Made by a program: the position numbers and the translations under genes. Source: an uncultured Latescibacterota bacterium (lineage in GTDB: Bacteria > Latescibacterota > UBA2968 > UBA8231). Taken from it: a DNA stretch of 64,000 nt. Of this stretch, positions 52,450 to 62,623 are shown one piece after another. The notes below the pieces were generated by a model. That model was not told the DNA's origin, ran no database searches, and saw nothing but the letters and a program-made list of their open reading frames with translations. The stretch lies in NCBI GenBank assembly GCA_958295495.1, contig OY282352.1, forward strand, positions 2,046,001 through 2,110,000, in the 5' to 3' direction. How positions within the stretch are numbered: the first letter of the stretch is position 1; the number at the start of each line of letters is the position of its first letter.

Positions 52450-53463
52450 ATGATTATATCACGAATAGTCATACACCAGCCCGTCGGTCTGTTGCGCCTT
52501 CTGACCGACACGGGCCTAGAAGGTCGCTGTACTGGTGTTGCGGCCACGGTAGCCGAGACCGATATCGCCGCGGCGGCCTCCATCCTAATCAATGCTAATC
52601 CCATCGATCGCGAACGGATATGGCTGGCGTTCAACGAAGTAGAAGGAAGGGTGCCTTCCGCACTGCGTACCTGTATCGACGTCGCATTGTGGGACCTCAC
52701 GGCCAAGGCCGTCAGCCAGCCGGTTCATCGGCATGTCAACGGCTTTCGCAACCGCATTCCGGTTTGCAGGAGAGGTGCGGAGCGAAACTCGGCGGCAGAG
52801 ATCGTCGAGGAAGCAAAGGAAGCACTGCGTGCAGGTTTCCGGGGGTACAAATTCGACGCCCTTTTGGACGAAGAATCGCTCGTCAACCTGATACACGACG
52901 TGCGCGGAGCTGTAGGACCGGATTTCTGCCTATTGTTCGATGGCCGGACGCGGTGGGTCATTGACAAGGCGATACGGATCGGCAGGGCACTCGACACCGC
53001 GGACTTTTTCTGTTTTGACCAGCCGCGGCCCGACAACGACTTTTCCGGCGGCAGGCAGGTAGCCGCCGCGATAGATACTCCGACGAGCATGGGCGTGTCC
53101 AGTCCCATGGAAGCGGCCCAAGTCATGGCGGCCCAAGCGGCCGACCACGTTCGCACCGGGGTAACGCGGGCCGGCGGCATGACGGATGTGCTCAAGTCCG
53201 CCCGCTGTGCCGAAGCCTTCGGGGCCTATTGCCATCTAGACGGTTCCGGGATATGCGACGGTTTCGCCCATCTGCATCTTGCGGGCACCATCCGGAATAC
53301 GCCCTTCTTGGAAGTCTCCGAGGGACCGGCCCCTGCGCCGTTCATCGAGAATCCGCTGCAAACATGCGATGGTTACATTCAGATTCCCGACGCGCCGGGA
53401 TTGGGCATGGAGCTCGACATGGGCGTCGTCAACGAACACACCACGAAACTCATTCAAATCTGA
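52450..53463 (+). CDS. Mandelate-racemase/muconate-lactonizing-like protein with altered metal site
   Basis: A 337-residue enolase-superfamily protein. The capping domain (about 1-110) ends in RTCIDVALWDLTAKAVSQPV, the family's typical helix. In the barrel the usual KxK site reads YKFDALLD; the first metal Asp is in LLFDGRTRW; the second ligand is Asp rather than Glu (FCFDQPRPD); and the third-ligand position reads SMGVSSPMEA without the expected acid. The loss of two carboxylates suggests changed chemistry or a non-catalytic protein. ATG 52450 fits the promoter at 52394-52423. It opens a plus-strand cluster with another enolase-superfamily gene 28 bp downstream. Confidence 0.75.
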   Translation: MIISRIVIHQPVGLLRLLTDTGLEGRCTGVAATVAETDIAAAASILINANPIDRERIWLAFNEVEGRVPSALRTCIDVALWDLTAKAVSQPVHRHVNGFRNRIPVCRRGAERNSAAEIVEEAKEALRAGFRGYKFDALLDEESLVNLIHDVRGAVGPDFCLLFDGRTRWVIDKAIRIGRALDTADFFCFDQPRPDNDFSGGRQVAAAIDTPTSMGVSSPMEAAQVMAAQAADHVRTGVTRAGGMTDVLKSARCAEAFGAYCHLDGSGICDGFAHLHLAGTIRNTPFLEVSEGPAPAPFIENPLQTCDGYIQIPDAPGLGMELDMGVVNEHTTKLIQI

Positions 53464-53491
53464 GGCTGACCGCCAACCTGTTCGGGATACC

Positions 53492-54679
53492 ATGCAGATT
53501 CGGGATGTCAAATGTTATCTATTGAAGGGTGAACCCGCGACGCGGCGGGAAAGTTGCGGGGACCGAGGAAACATCGCCCCGGTGCCGCCGGGTATCTCTG
53601 GACTGCTTACCCACGACCAAGGATTCGGTGCCGCCGCACCCGAGGGATTTACGTTCTCCGGGGAAGAACCCGAGCCAACGTACCGCCTGATGATCCGGCT
53701 CGTGACGGATGGCGACTTGGATGCCTACGCCGACTATGCCACGGGTTTCAATCTCCGAGAACTGGAATGGCAGGCCAAGGCGTTTCTGGCCCGGTATGCC
53801 CATATACTCATCGGCGTGGATGCCTTCGACCGGGAATACATCTGGCAGCGGTTCTGGATGGCCCAGCGGTTCATGTACACGGGCAGGGCGCTGCTCGACA
53901 CTATCGACCGGATGTTGTGGGACTTGGCGAGTCGATGTGCCCGCCTGCCGATATACAAGCTGCTCGGAGCCTGCCGCGAAAGCGTGCCCGCCTACTGCAA
54001 CGTCGGCGGCCGGACCATTGACGACTTGGTGGCCCACGCGGTCAAACGGGTGGAAGAAGAGGGGTTCATCGGCTGCAAGGATCACTCGTACCGAGGGGTG
54101 AAAGGCAACGGGGAGATGGCCATGAAGCTGCGGGAGACGCTGGGCGACGACATCCTGCTCTTTCACGATCCCGTCGAGTCGTACACGTTCGAGGAGGCCG
54201 TGAAAATCGGCCGCATCCTAGAGAAGTGCCGTTACAGGTGGATCGAAGAGCCGCTGCAGGACTACGACATCATGGGTCTGAGGAAGCTGTGCGACGCCCT
54301 CGATCTTCCGGTTCTGACCCTCGAGTGGATCGGCGCCATCGGCGGACAGCCCTACAATACAGCACCGTACCTGGCGTTACAGGCCGCCGATATCGTCCGG
54401 CAGCGGGGCATCGGTATCACGGGCCAGGTCAAACAGGCCCAACTGGCCGAAAGCTTCGGCGTCGAGGTACACGGTGGCGATCCCCAAGTCATCCTATCTA
54501 TTGGCAACGATCCCGTCTTTGAGGCCATGGGACTGCAGCCGCGTCCTCCTGAGGAGGAACTGGACTGCCGGGGTACGCTCGTCGTAGAGAGCGGCGCTAT
54601 GTCGATAGCTTGGAGCGACCGTCCAGCGGTCGAACCGGACTGGGACGAGGTGGCCCGGAGCGCCGTTTCCGTCATCTGA
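53492..54679 (+). CDS. Enolase-superfamily (mandelate racemase/muconate lactonizing) enzyme
   Basis: A 395-residue protein. The capping domain contains GRALLDTIDRMLWDLASRCARLPIYKLLG. The barrel shows FIGCKDHSY (Lys-x-His), LLFHDPVES (metal Asp), YRWIEEPLQDYD (metal Glu) and VLTLEWIGAIGG (metal Glu), then EVHGGDPQVIL near the end. The metal triad looks complete here, unlike the gene before it. Substrate group undetermined; sugar-acid dehydration or racemisation is likely. ATG 53492 lacks a strong ribosome site. The ThuA and MDR genes follow in the same direction. Confidence 0.85.
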   Translation: MQIRDVKCYLLKGEPATRRESCGDRGNIAPVPPGISGLLTHDQGFGAAAPEGFTFSGEEPEPTYRLMIRLVTDGDLDAYADYATGFNLRELEWQAKAFLARYAHILIGVDAFDREYIWQRFWMAQRFMYTGRALLDTIDRMLWDLASRCARLPIYKLLGACRESVPAYCNVGGRTIDDLVAHAVKRVEEEGFIGCKDHSYRGVKGNGEMAMKLRETLGDDILLFHDPVESYTFEEAVKIGRILEKCRYRWIEEPLQDYDIMGLRKLCDALDLPVLTLEWIGAIGGQPYNTAPYLALQAADIVRQRGIGITGQVKQAQLAESFGVEVHGGDPQVILSIGNDPVFEAMGLQPRPPEEELDCRGTLVVESGAMSIAWSDRPAVEPDWDEVARSAVSVI

Positions 54680-54748
54680 CCGCGAAACCATCCTACTGGG
54701 CCAACGCGACCGAACCTGTTCGATGGGATATACTCGGTAGCGAAGGCC

Positions 54749-54785
54749 TCCAACTCACCCCACCTCCGCCAAAGCCTCGCCCAAT
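54749..54785. repeat. Shared fragment, copy 1 (partner 56967-56998)
   Basis: TCCAACTCACCCC then CGCCAAAGCCTCGCCCAAT is found here and at 56967-56998; this copy carries a 5-bp insertion. It lies in the gap between the enolase-superfamily and ThuA genes. Confidence 0.55.
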
Positions 54786-54837
54786 ACCCGCACCTACCCC
54801 TCGTCCTCGGATTATTTTATTTGTAATTGGAGGTATT

Positions 54838-55470
54838 ATGAGCAAGATCAACACAGCGGTGATAACCGGACAACACGCCTTTGATGTACCGGGATTTCAC
54901 GCGTTGTTCAGGAGCATTCCCGAGATTGATTTTTATCTACAGGATTTGGAGAACTTTGCGGCAGATGCTGGCAAAGTCCGGGCGCAGTACGACGTCCTCG
55001 TATTCTATAACTTTCATCGGCAGACTCCCGACGAGGGGAGAGTCAGGGAAGCCATTGAACAACTGGGTGAAAACCAGGCGGGTATATTGGTGCTGCACCA
55101 TGCCATCCTTGCGTTTCCGCAGTGGCAATTGTGGTCGGATCTGTGCGGCATTCAAGATCGCAGTTTCGGTTTCAAGGTTGACCAAAGCCTGCATGTTGAC
55201 ATCGCGGATCCGCAGCACCCGATCCTCCAGGGATTGGCTCCGTGGGAAATGGTGGATGAGACTTATATCATGGCGGATCCAGGGGATGACAGCGACTTGT
55301 TGTTGACCACCGATCACTCCAAAAGCATGAAAACGCTGGCGTGGGCTCGACAGTACAAGAATGCTCGTGTGCTCTGTTGTCAGTCGGGGCACGACAGTCA
55401 GGTCTTTGCTGACCCAAATTTCCGCACGGTTATTGCGCGGGGAATTCAGTGGCTGGCGGGAAGGATCTAG
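54838..55470 (+). CDS. ThuA-like (trehalose utilization) domain protein
   Basis: A 210-residue protein with a class-I-glutamine-amidotransferase-like fold. KINTAVITGQHAFDVPGFHAL, YDVLVFYNFHRQTP, GILVLHHAILAFPQW and ILQGLAPWEMVDETYIM match ThuA-family landmarks. The gene has GGAGG before ATG 54838. ThuA relatives act in sugar (keto-disaccharide) utilisation and are often found with oxidoreductases; here a medium-chain dehydrogenase gene follows 14 bp later. The role is inferred from context. Confidence 0.85.
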   Translation: MSKINTAVITGQHAFDVPGFHALFRSIPEIDFYLQDLENFAADAGKVRAQYDVLVFYNFHRQTPDEGRVREAIEQLGENQAGILVLHHAILAFPQWQLWSDLCGIQDRSFGFKVDQSLHVDIADPQHPILQGLAPWEMVDETYIMADPGDDSDLLLTTDHSKSMKTLAWARQYKNARVLCCQSGHDSQVFADPNFRTVIARGIQWLAGRI

Positions 55471-55484
55471 GGAGGAAAGGGTCA

Positions 55485-56435
55485 ATGCGGACGTTGAGTA
55501 TTCAAGGCTTACCTGATAAGAGAAGGCAGAAAGCCCTAGTCCACGATTGGCCTGAGCCGGAGGGACCAACCGGCAACGAAGTCAAAACCGAGACGATCTA
55601 CTCTGGGATAACAAACGGCACGGAACGAAATCAACTGATTGGCGGCAACTACGCTCCCAAAGATGAACAACTGCCCACTGGTGGAAACGGCTACCAAAAT
55701 GTGGGACGGGTGATTGAGGTAGGGCCCGATGTCAGCGAACTGCGGATTGGGGATGTGCTGTATATGAGTGCCGTCCATGCAGAGTACGTCGTGATGCCAG
55801 AAGATGGCTTGCTCATCAAACTGCCCGACTCGATCGACCGCAAGGAGGCGGCACTTTTCGGAATGACCAGTGTCGCCGTGCGCACCTGCCGCAACGCCGA
55901 GTTGCAGATGGGAGAACGGGTGTTGATCGTGGGGGCTGGCATCATCGGTCAGGTCGCCACACAAATTGCCACTGGCATGGGAGCGCGTGCCACGCTTTGC
56001 GACATCAATGCCAACCGGCTGGAGATTGCCAGGCAGATTGGTGCGGCTGAAACCGTGCTGAATGTTTCAGGGGATGGATGGGAAAAAGGGATCGCTGACG
56101 GGACGTTTGATGTGGTGATTGACTTTGCCGGCGTACCGGGCATGGAGGATCAGCTTATCGGTGCTGTGCGCCAGCGCGGCAGGGTTATACTCATCGCTGG
56201 ACGGGACAAAGTGACCTATACCTTTAACCTCGGTCAGGGACGCGAGATCCAGCTAAAACAAAACAGTCATTTTGATCGCGATGATCTGCAGAATCTGTGT
56301 CGTCTGGTCGAGTGCGGGTTGGTGAAGATTGCGCCCTTAATCCGCGATGTCGTCCCGGTGAGCGAGGCCAAGCGCATCTATGACACACTGCGGGGAACCC
56401 CCGATGAACTGTTGGGGACGGTGTTTGTATGGTAA
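55485..56435 (+). CDS. Medium-chain (zinc-type fold) alcohol dehydrogenase-like protein
   Basis: A 316-residue MDR protein. The N-terminal GroES-like lobe contains SGITNGTERNQLIGG, but the usual structural-zinc cysteines are absent, so it is likely zinc-independent or has lost a zinc. The NAD(P) motif is VGAGIIGQVA near 157. The later FAGVPGMEDQLIGAVRQRGRVILIAG is typical. ATG 55485 follows GGAGGAAAGGG. This group is found with ThuA and sugar oxidoreductases, and probably oxidises a polyol or keto-sugar. Confidence 0.85.
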   Translation: MRTLSIQGLPDKRRQKALVHDWPEPEGPTGNEVKTETIYSGITNGTERNQLIGGNYAPKDEQLPTGGNGYQNVGRVIEVGPDVSELRIGDVLYMSAVHAEYVVMPEDGLLIKLPDSIDRKEAALFGMTSVAVRTCRNAELQMGERVLIVGAGIIGQVATQIATGMGARATLCDINANRLEIARQIGAAETVLNVSGDGWEKGIADGTFDVVIDFAGVPGMEDQLIGAVRQRGRVILIAGRDKVTYTFNLGQGREIQLKQNSHFDRDDLQNLCRLVECGLVKIAPLIRDVVPVSEAKRIYDTLRGTPDELLGTVFVW

Positions 56436-56474
56436 GCGAATTTGGTTGCCTCGCCTCTGGAAATCCATGCCGTT

Positions 56475-56921
56475 ATGATTGAGCTACCTTCGCACGAGCC
56501 GGCCGATTACCGCTGCCCGTTCTGCACAATAGCAGGCGGCGCGGAATCCGAGTTCACGGCGTGGCGCGACGAGCATGTTCTGGTGCAGATTTCGCTGCAC
56601 TGGAACCCGGTCAACCCCGGCAAGGCGCTGGTGATCCCGCTGGCGCACCATGAGAATGTTTACGCGCTGCCCGACGAGCTAGCCGGCCGCATCGCCCACA
56701 TGGTGCGCCGCGTGGCGGTCGCCATCCGCACCGGGTATCCCTGCGATGGCGTGACGGTGCGGCAAAACAACGAGCCAGCCGGCGGCCAGGACGTCTGGCA
56801 TCTGCACACGCACGTGACCCCGCGCTACATCGGTGATGGGAAGTATCAGGGAGTGCCCGTGCGGGCTGACGATCGCGAGCGCGAGCACTATGCGTCCCGC
56901 CTGCGCGAGCGCCTCAGGTAG
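56475..56921 (+). CDS. HIT-family hydrolase
   Basis: A 148-residue HIT protein. The His triad is WHLHTHVTPR (H-x-H-x-H). CPFC at the N-terminus and the VNPGKALVIPLAHHENVYAL block match HIT/HINT-like nucleotide hydrolases or Ap4A hydrolases. ATG 56475 is favoured; a TTG at 56442 is also in frame. Neither has a good ribosome site. It follows the MDR gene in the same direction. Confidence 0.87.
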   Translation: MIELPSHEPADYRCPFCTIAGGAESEFTAWRDEHVLVQISLHWNPVNPGKALVIPLAHHENVYALPDELAGRIAHMVRRVAVAIRTGYPCDGVTVRQNNEPAGGQDVWHLHTHVTPRYIGDGKYQGVPVRADDREREHYASRLRERLR

Positions 56922-56934
56922 GACGCTGGCGAAA

Positions 56935-57050
56935 TTAGTAATTGATAAAAGCGATAGTTCCGTACTTCCAACTCACCCCCGCCAAAGCCTCGCCCAATGG
57001 ATGCTGGGCCACGTATTCTGTGTGGCAGAACCAGATGCGGCGGGATGTAT
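56935..57050 (-). pseudogene. C-terminal tail of an unidentified protein
   Basis: The minus-strand frame reads RRIWFCHTEYVAQHPLGEAL, then AGVSWKYGTIAFINY before its stop, and looks like a real protein end without its body. It contains the shared fragment of 56967-56998. Nothing else is seen in 56922-57059. Confidence 0.35.
56967..56998. repeat. Shared fragment, copy 2 (partner 54749-54785)
   Basis: Same 32 bases as copy 1 without the 5-bp insertion; here it lies within the tail at 56935-57050. Confidence 0.55.
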
Positions 57051-57059
57051 CAGTGGACG

Positions 57060-57659
57060 TCATACTTTGTCTGGCTCCATCCAAGCGATCAATTGGCGCA
57101 CGATGCGAAAGGTTAGTCCCCACAACAGCGGCCGACCCGGCCCCAACAGATCGAGCGCCGGAAATGCCTGCTCTGAGCCACGGCGCCGCAGCCGGTACTG
57201 GGTCTGCTTACCGGAATCGCACAATTGGTCGGCCCCCACCCAAAAAGCCGAGCCGACCTCTTGGCCGAGGACCAAGTCCGCTGGCGTCTCCAAGCAATAG
57301 ACGAAACCAGATACCACCACCGGCAGCATATACCCGGTCAAATCGTCGAGCCGGCCCCAATACCCAGCATCGGACAGGTCGAGCCCGACCTCCTCCAAGG
57401 TTTCGCGCTCGGCCGCAGCCCGTGGCGATGGGTCGTCTGCCTCAATGCGCCCGCCGGGAAAGGCGATGTGCCCCGACCAAGGATCGTCCGGGTGCTGGGC
57501 GCGTTCGATAAAGAGCAACCGCAAGCCCTCCGGCGTTGGCCCCAAGACCGCGGCCACGGCGGCCCGCGTCTTGTCCGTAGAGCCTACTAGGTGGGGCCGG
57601 TGCTGGGCGAGCCCCACCTGTACCGCAGCCCAAGTGCCTAGTCCCACGACCGCTTCCAA
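57060..57659 (-). CDS. NUDIX hydrolase (CoA-pyrophosphatase-like)
   Basis: A 199-residue NUDIX protein. The box reads GGRIEADDPS, then PRAAAERETLEEVGLDL, i.e. G-x5-E-x7-REUxEE-x-GU near residues 69-92. The preceding FIERAQHPDDPWSGHIAFPG resembles the CoA/NADH-type UPF0035 signature (SHPGQVSFPGG-like), so hydrolysis of CoA or related pyrophosphates is likely. The start is TTG at 57657-57659, right after the MlrC stop (3-bp gap); an in-frame GTG a few codons in is possible. Last gene of the 59.8-57.1 kb minus-strand group. Confidence 0.87.
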   Translation of the reverse strand: MEAVVGLGTWAAVQVGLAQHRPHLVGSTDKTRAAVAAVLGPTPEGLRLLFIERAQHPDDPWSGHIAFPGGRIEADDPSPRAAAERETLEEVGLDLSDAGYWGRLDDLTGYMLPVVVSGFVYCLETPADLVLGQEVGSAFWVGADQLCDSGKQTQYRLRRRGSEQAFPALDLLGPGRPLLWGLTFRIVRQLIAWMEPDKV

Positions 57660-57662
57660 GCA

Positions 57663-59126
57663 CTAAATGTCGTCAAAGGGATAGAGTTGGCGGCCCAGTC
57701 GCTTAAAGGCCAGCTTGGCCTCGACCGGGGCGTGTACCGACGGCTCGGAGACCACTTGGATATGGCCAGCCCACGACTCAAAACCAGCGCGGAAGTGGGC
57801 CGCGGATTTGACTCCGACATAGCGCATCTGCTTAGGGTCCAAATCCACAGTGCGGGAAAACGCCGTGCAAAAAGGTTGCTCGCGCTTGTTCACTAACAGC
57901 ACGTGTACCCCGCCTTGGCGGATGTGGGCCGAGGCCCCCATGTTGCCATCTAGGCCGGCGTACATAGGCCCGTCGTAGAGAAAGCGACCGTCGGTCAAGG
58001 CCACCACTTCTGCCCGCATGGAGCAAGGCTCGCCTTGTAAAGGAGACGATTTGCCGCCCACCTCTAAATCGAGTACCGCACCGACGCCCGCTTGGTGGCA
58101 GGCGGCCACCGCTGCAGGATCGACGATGTACAGCACGCAGGCGTCTTGCAGATCAGCCGCCAAAAAAGCGCGCAATAACCCCGTGCTGTCGCCGGGCGAA
58201 CCGCCGCCGGTATTGTCGTTGCGATCGGCCAAGACTATGGGGTAACGCCCCGTCTTCTCGGCCTCTTGCAGTGCTTCCTCGGTAGAGGGCATGGCCGCCT
58301 GCCAATCGGCCCGGCGCTCCCAAAGCCAAGCGGCTAACTCGTCGGCGCAGGATTGGGCTAGGGCGGGATCGTTGTCAGTGGCCACGTACACTGAAGCGCC
58401 CATATCGGGAATGTCAGCCAGAGGGAAGCAAGTGGCTATGGAGCCGCAGATCACGCCGGGCCGCGCCTCAATTTGATGCAGGTATTCGATGGCTTGGCGC
58501 ATGGGCGGATGGGCCGTAACTTGATTCATGCCCCAGACTAGGGGCAGTTGGTGCAAGGCCATGGTCGGCCGCACGCCTTCCCGCACTATATCCACTAGCA
58601 CGTCGGCGCACTCGCGGCCCCTCGGCGCCATATCGATCTCTGGATAGGTCTCCCGCCCAATCAGGACATCGGCGGCTTCGATCATGCCTTGGGAGACATT
58701 GGAGTGGATGTCCAATTGCCCGACGATGGGCATATCCGGGCCTACCAACCGGCGCACCGCGGCCAAGATATGCCCATCGGCGTCGTCAATGCCCTCGGCT
58801 ACCATGGCCCCGTGCAATTCCAATAAAACCCCGTCGATAGCACCTGCCGCCTCAATGCCATCGAGCAGTTCGCCCACGAGCCCATCGAAAATGGAGCGGG
58901 GCGTCGGGGCACTGGGAAAAGCCTCGGCTAAAATTGTGGGCACTGCTTCAAAGCCATGCGCCTCGGCCCCTTCGATAAACCCGCCAATGGGCGTATTGAC
59001 CCCGGCCATGCGCTCGACAATTTCCGCCCCGTGGAGATAGCTGCGCTCCCGGAAACTGTCCAGCGTGGTGGCTACATTCGTGAAGGTACTGCTCTCGTGG
59101 GAAATGCCTCCGATTGCTACGCGCAT
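57663..59126 (-). CDS. M81-family metallopeptidase (MlrC-like)
   Basis: A 487-residue protein of the MlrC/DUF1485 family (microcystin-degradation enzyme MlrC and relatives, zinc-dependent). Landmarks: VAIGGISHESSTF at the N-terminus, LLELHGAMVAEGIDDADGH, GQLDIHSNVS, ETYPEIDMAPRG, and ADRNDNTGGGSPGDSTGLL with the second metal site. The length is normal. Members appear with hydantoinase-like and amide catabolism in these lineages, and cleave small peptides or amides of unknown nature here. The start overlaps the DUF167 gene by 10 bp. Confidence 0.92.
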   Translation of the reverse strand: MRVAIGGISHESSTFTNVATTLDSFRERSYLHGAEIVERMAGVNTPIGGFIEGAEAHGFEAVPTILAEAFPSAPTPRSIFDGLVGELLDGIEAAGAIDGVLLELHGAMVAEGIDDADGHILAAVRRLVGPDMPIVGQLDIHSNVSQGMIEAADVLIGRETYPEIDMAPRGRECADVLVDIVREGVRPTMALHQLPLVWGMNQVTAHPPMRQAIEYLHQIEARPGVICGSIATCFPLADIPDMGASVYVATDNDPALAQSCADELAAWLWERRADWQAAMPSTEEALQEAEKTGRYPIVLADRNDNTGGGSPGDSTGLLRAFLAADLQDACVLYIVDPAAVAACHQAGVGAVLDLEVGGKSSPLQGEPCSMRAEVVALTDGRFLYDGPMYAGLDGNMGASAHIRQGGVHVLLVNKREQPFCTAFSRTVDLDPKQMRYVGVKSAAHFRAGFESWAGHIQVVSEPSVHAPVEAKLAFKRLGRQLYPFDDI

Positions 59127-59419
59127 CTGCTGCTCCTTTCCGTTTCGCCCGCTAGCGGACGCTTCGACTCCAACAGGCGGGCGAAGACTTCGCCTGCCGT
59201 CATGTCCTCAATACACAGCCGCTTGTCCCGCGCCTTGTGTCCCCGCACAATATGCACTCTGCGCTTGGCGACCTTGAGCCGCTTCGCCAGCAGCGCCACT
59301 ACTGCGTCGTTGGCCTTGCCACCCTCCGGGGCCGCAGTAACTCGCGCTGTTACCCTGTCGCCGTCAATTTCGACGCTGTTGCGCCCGGCCTTCGGCTGGA
59401 CTCTGATATTAAACTCCAT
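59117..59419 (-). CDS. DUF167/YggU family protein
   Basis: A 100-residue protein with the family signature IRVQPKAGRNSVEIDGDRV, AAPEGGKANDAVVALLAKRL and RVHIVRGHKARDKRLCI, as in YggU/UPF0235. The function is unknown but the fold is conserved across bacteria. It overlaps the mlrC start by 10 bp, so it is co-translated. The C-terminus extends about ten residues beyond typical members. Confidence 0.9.
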   Translation of the reverse strand: MEFNIRVQPKAGRNSVEIDGDRVTARVTAAPEGGKANDAVVALLAKRLKVAKRRVHIVRGHKARDKRLCIEDMTAGEVFARLLESKRPLAGETERSSRCA

Positions 59420-59431
59420 GCGCTGTGCTCG

Positions 59432-59845
59432 CTAAATCGACTCGAACCAGTCCTCGTCCACTATATCCTTGCGCTCTACCCCACCGCCGTGCAAAAGCCC
59501 ACCCTCGCAGCCCGCGTCCATCGCGATTAGACCCGGCCCGTGGTCGAGGCGATACCCCCGGCCCAAAATTTCTTCGAGATAGGGCTTGACCTTGGAATGG
59601 ACCAGCAACTTGCGGAACGGCTCGCAATAGGGCCGATCCCAAGCCAACATGCCGCCTAAGTCCTTGCGCCGCGAGGTGCCTTGCAGGGCCGGCGAGTCGC
59701 CGGACAGCGAGCGGTCGATCTCGCCCATAAGGTCGCGGTGGCGGTCAATGCCGACGTTGAGCTGGGCCACCTCCTCGGCGGTCAGCACATCTTTGAGGAC
59801 CAAATAGCCCGTCAGGTCAAATAGGTATTTGTCGTCTTCGTTCAT
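59432..59845 (-). pseudogene. Truncated phytanoyl-CoA dioxygenase gene
   Basis: 137 codons that begin like a PhyH-family protein (DDKYLFDLTGYLVLKDVLTA, then EEVAQLNVGIDRH) and continue through RGYRLDHGPGLIAMDAG and GLLHGGG. Full-length members are 270-300 residues and carry H-x-D and a distal His after this point; here the frame ends with VERKDIVDEDWFESI. The missing half holds the iron ligands and the 2-oxoglutarate Arg, so catalytic activity is not expected. GGAG precedes its ATG at 59845. It heads the minus-strand group DUF167-mlrC-nudix. Confidence 0.7.
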
Positions 59846-59942
59846 GGAGTGCTCCTTTGGAGAAGGGTCGGCTGAGAAGATGGTAAATTAGCGCGCAGCA
59901 GAGTAGCCCATTACCGCTGATTTTCCGTAATTATTACAAGTT

Positions 59943-61898
<1,956 letters not shown>

Positions 61899-62236
61899 CG
61901 GACCAACCGAGGAAAAGCGTCGCCTAGATGCCTACAGACGTGCTGCTGGTAGAAGGCTTTGAACGGGCGGTACTGGGACTGGTGAGACCAAATCAACAGC
62001 GTCATAATCTCACTCAAACACCGTTGACCGCTACGACGACGCGGCCGGCACCCGGTCATTAGTTGGTGGCGTATCCACGGGGCCTCAAGGCTTGGCAAAA
62101 ATCATCGACGTGGCAAAACAATTCGACTAAATTCATCGCGAGGACTCCCCGAGGGCTGGGCTTTAGGATTGGCATACCTAAGGTTAGCCAAAAAGGAGCC
62201 CCTCACCTTATCCCGAACTCACGTTAAGGAGGACCC

Positions 62237-62623
62237 ATGAACCGCAAAAACATAGCGACCAGCACCGCATTCGGCGCGGAATTCGGCTATTCGCGCGCCG
62301 TGCGCGTGGGCCGTCACATCCACGTCGCTGGCACTTGCGCTCAGCCGCCGCATGACCAAGGCGATGCCTACGAGCAGGCCAAGAGCGCATTGCAGATCAT
62401 CGCCAAGGCCCTCGCCGAAACCGATGCCAGCCTCGGCGATGTGGTGCGCACGGTCGTGTACATCACGGATACGGCCCATACCGCTGGCGTCACCCGCGCT
62501 CACCGCGAGGTATTTGGCGAGATTTTGCCGGCTTCGACCTTGGTCGTCATAACTGCGCTGCTAAAGCCGCACTTTGTCGTCGAGATCGAAGCCTACGCCA
62601 TTTTGCCCACAGAAAGTGCGTGA
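62237..62623 (+). CDS. RidA-family protein
   Basis: A 128-residue YjgF/RidA/UK114 protein. GYSRAVRVGRHIHVAGTCAQ, AKSALQIIAKALAETDASL and the ending LLKPHFVVEIEAYAILP are family landmarks. The Arg that defines the catalytic RidA group is not at its usual place (the region reads ITALLKPHFVVEIE), so it belongs to a non-RidA subgroup rather than the 2-aminoacrylate deaminase. AAGGAGGACC precedes ATG 62237. Coupled by overlap to the following oxidoreductase gene. Confidence 0.88.
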   Translation: MNRKNIATSTAFGAEFGYSRAVRVGRHIHVAGTCAQPPHDQGDAYEQAKSALQIIAKALAETDASLGDVVRTVVYITDTAHTAGVTRAHREVFGEILPASTLVVITALLKPHFVVEIEAYAILPTESA

